From the NCBI GenBank assembly GCA_017410455.1, contig JAFQQT010000065.1, positions 1 to 37,365 of the forward strand: a stretch of 37,365 nucleotides of DNA, read 5' to 3'. Source of the stretch: Clostridia bacterium (GTDB lineage Bacteria > Bacillota > Clostridia > Christensenellales > Aristaeellaceae). The notes under the pieces were generated by a model, which had not been told where the DNA came from, did not search any database, and was given only the letters and a program-made list of their open reading frames with translations. This document shows, in pieces, positions 37,202 to 37,365 of the stretch. Position numbers and translations under genes: made by a program. How positions within the stretch are numbered: the stretch's first letter is position 1; each line of letters opens with the position of its first letter.

Positions 37202-37365
37202 TAGAGTGTGTTTCTAAAATGAGGCAGGTGCAGTTTCGAGCAGATTTTCTTGCAATTCAAGGATGAAAACCGAAGGTTTACTGGAGGTAAATCGAGGTTT
37301 GAAGACGCTGAAGTGCATGAAAAGATGCCGAAAATGCATCCTGGTGAATTTAGAAACACACTCTA
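37202..37365. mobile_element. MITE-like element with 17-bp terminal inverted repeats
   Basis: TAGAGTGTGTTTCTAAA (37202-37218) is repeated perfectly in inverted orientation at the window end (about 37349-37365, TTTAGAAACACACTCTA), bounding about 164 bases. There is no reading frame of note inside, so it would be moved by a transposase encoded elsewhere. The window stops at its end, so target-site duplication cannot be checked; a TA at the left tip would suit elements that insert at TA. Confidence 0.75.

Noticed and set aside
33144-37365. cas genes or a defence system around the CRISPR array
   Set aside because: All neighbouring frames were considered; none shows Cas motifs such as HD nuclease, RAMP or Cas1 signatures.
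1-37365. tRNA or rRNA genes
   Set aside because: No cloverleaf-like or rRNA-like stretch was recognised in the intergenic regions; a dedicated scan was not possible.
1-37365. The IS30 end and the MITE as parts of one composite element
   Set aside because: Their end sequences differ completely and the genes between are ordinary chromosomal genes.

Overview
The window reads as a piece of the chromosome of a high-GC, anaerobic, gut- or rumen-type member of the Firmicutes (Clostridia). The reasons are strong AGGAGG ribosome binding sites, housekeeping-type -35/-10 promoters, and families typical of that group: DUF1836, DegV, YitT, DUF6198, DUF3795 and DUF5696. ABC sugar importers occur without their own ATPase genes, and carbohydrate-active enzymes are secreted. 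Christensenellales or a neighbour is a guess from the look of the secreted proteins; no rRNA or marker gene is present to fix it. GC content looks close to 60% by eye; I did not compute it.

Layout. 1-4.1 kb: the end of an IS30-type transposase, a YitT-type membrane protein (minus strand), a secreted zincin-like protein ending in MORN repeats, and an enlarged PRPP-synthetase-family protein. 4.1-23.9 kb: the centre of the window, thirteen minus-strand genes read from right to left. The promoter at 23.93-23.96 kb is followed by a CBM35-like/GH26 beta-mannanase, a 1036-residue solute-binding protein carrying carbohydrate-binding-like domains, two permeases, an NHL-repeat protein, a YIP1 protein, a DUF5696 protein and two more permeases. 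After a gap with its own promoter come a three-repeat secreted protein, a second solute-binding protein, a CE2-like esterase and a small membrane protein. This looks like a locus for breaking down acetylated mannan or glucomannan outside the cell and importing the oligosaccharides through two ABC systems that would borrow a shared ATPase encoded elsewhere.

24.2-31.5 kb: a DUF1836 regulator-like gene divergent from degV, a DUF3795 protein, a degenerate C39-like secreted protein, a three-gene minus-strand cell-surface operon (lipoprotein, membrane protein, anchored protein) whose last gene is lengthened by a hairpin-rich insertion, then a phosphotransferase and a cupin. 31.5-34.6 kb: an ECF sigma factor with a very long C-terminal extension and a likely self-recognised promoter, a three-repeat CRISPR array without cas genes behind a GC-rich structured leader, a TTG-started DUF6198 membrane protein and the tail of a second, broken cupin gene. 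34.6-37.4 kb: an SH3b protein and a 2H-phosphoesterase protein in one operon, with a stem-loop covering the start of the second gene, then deoC, then a MITE-like element with 17-bp inverted ends that runs to the window edge.

The most interesting items are the mannan locus with its NHL-YIP1-DUF5696 core and CBM-bearing solute-binding protein, the ECF sigma fusion, the hairpin insertion that rewrites a protein C-terminus, and the orphan CRISPR with a foldable leader. All functional assignments are by motif recognition; no database search was possible.
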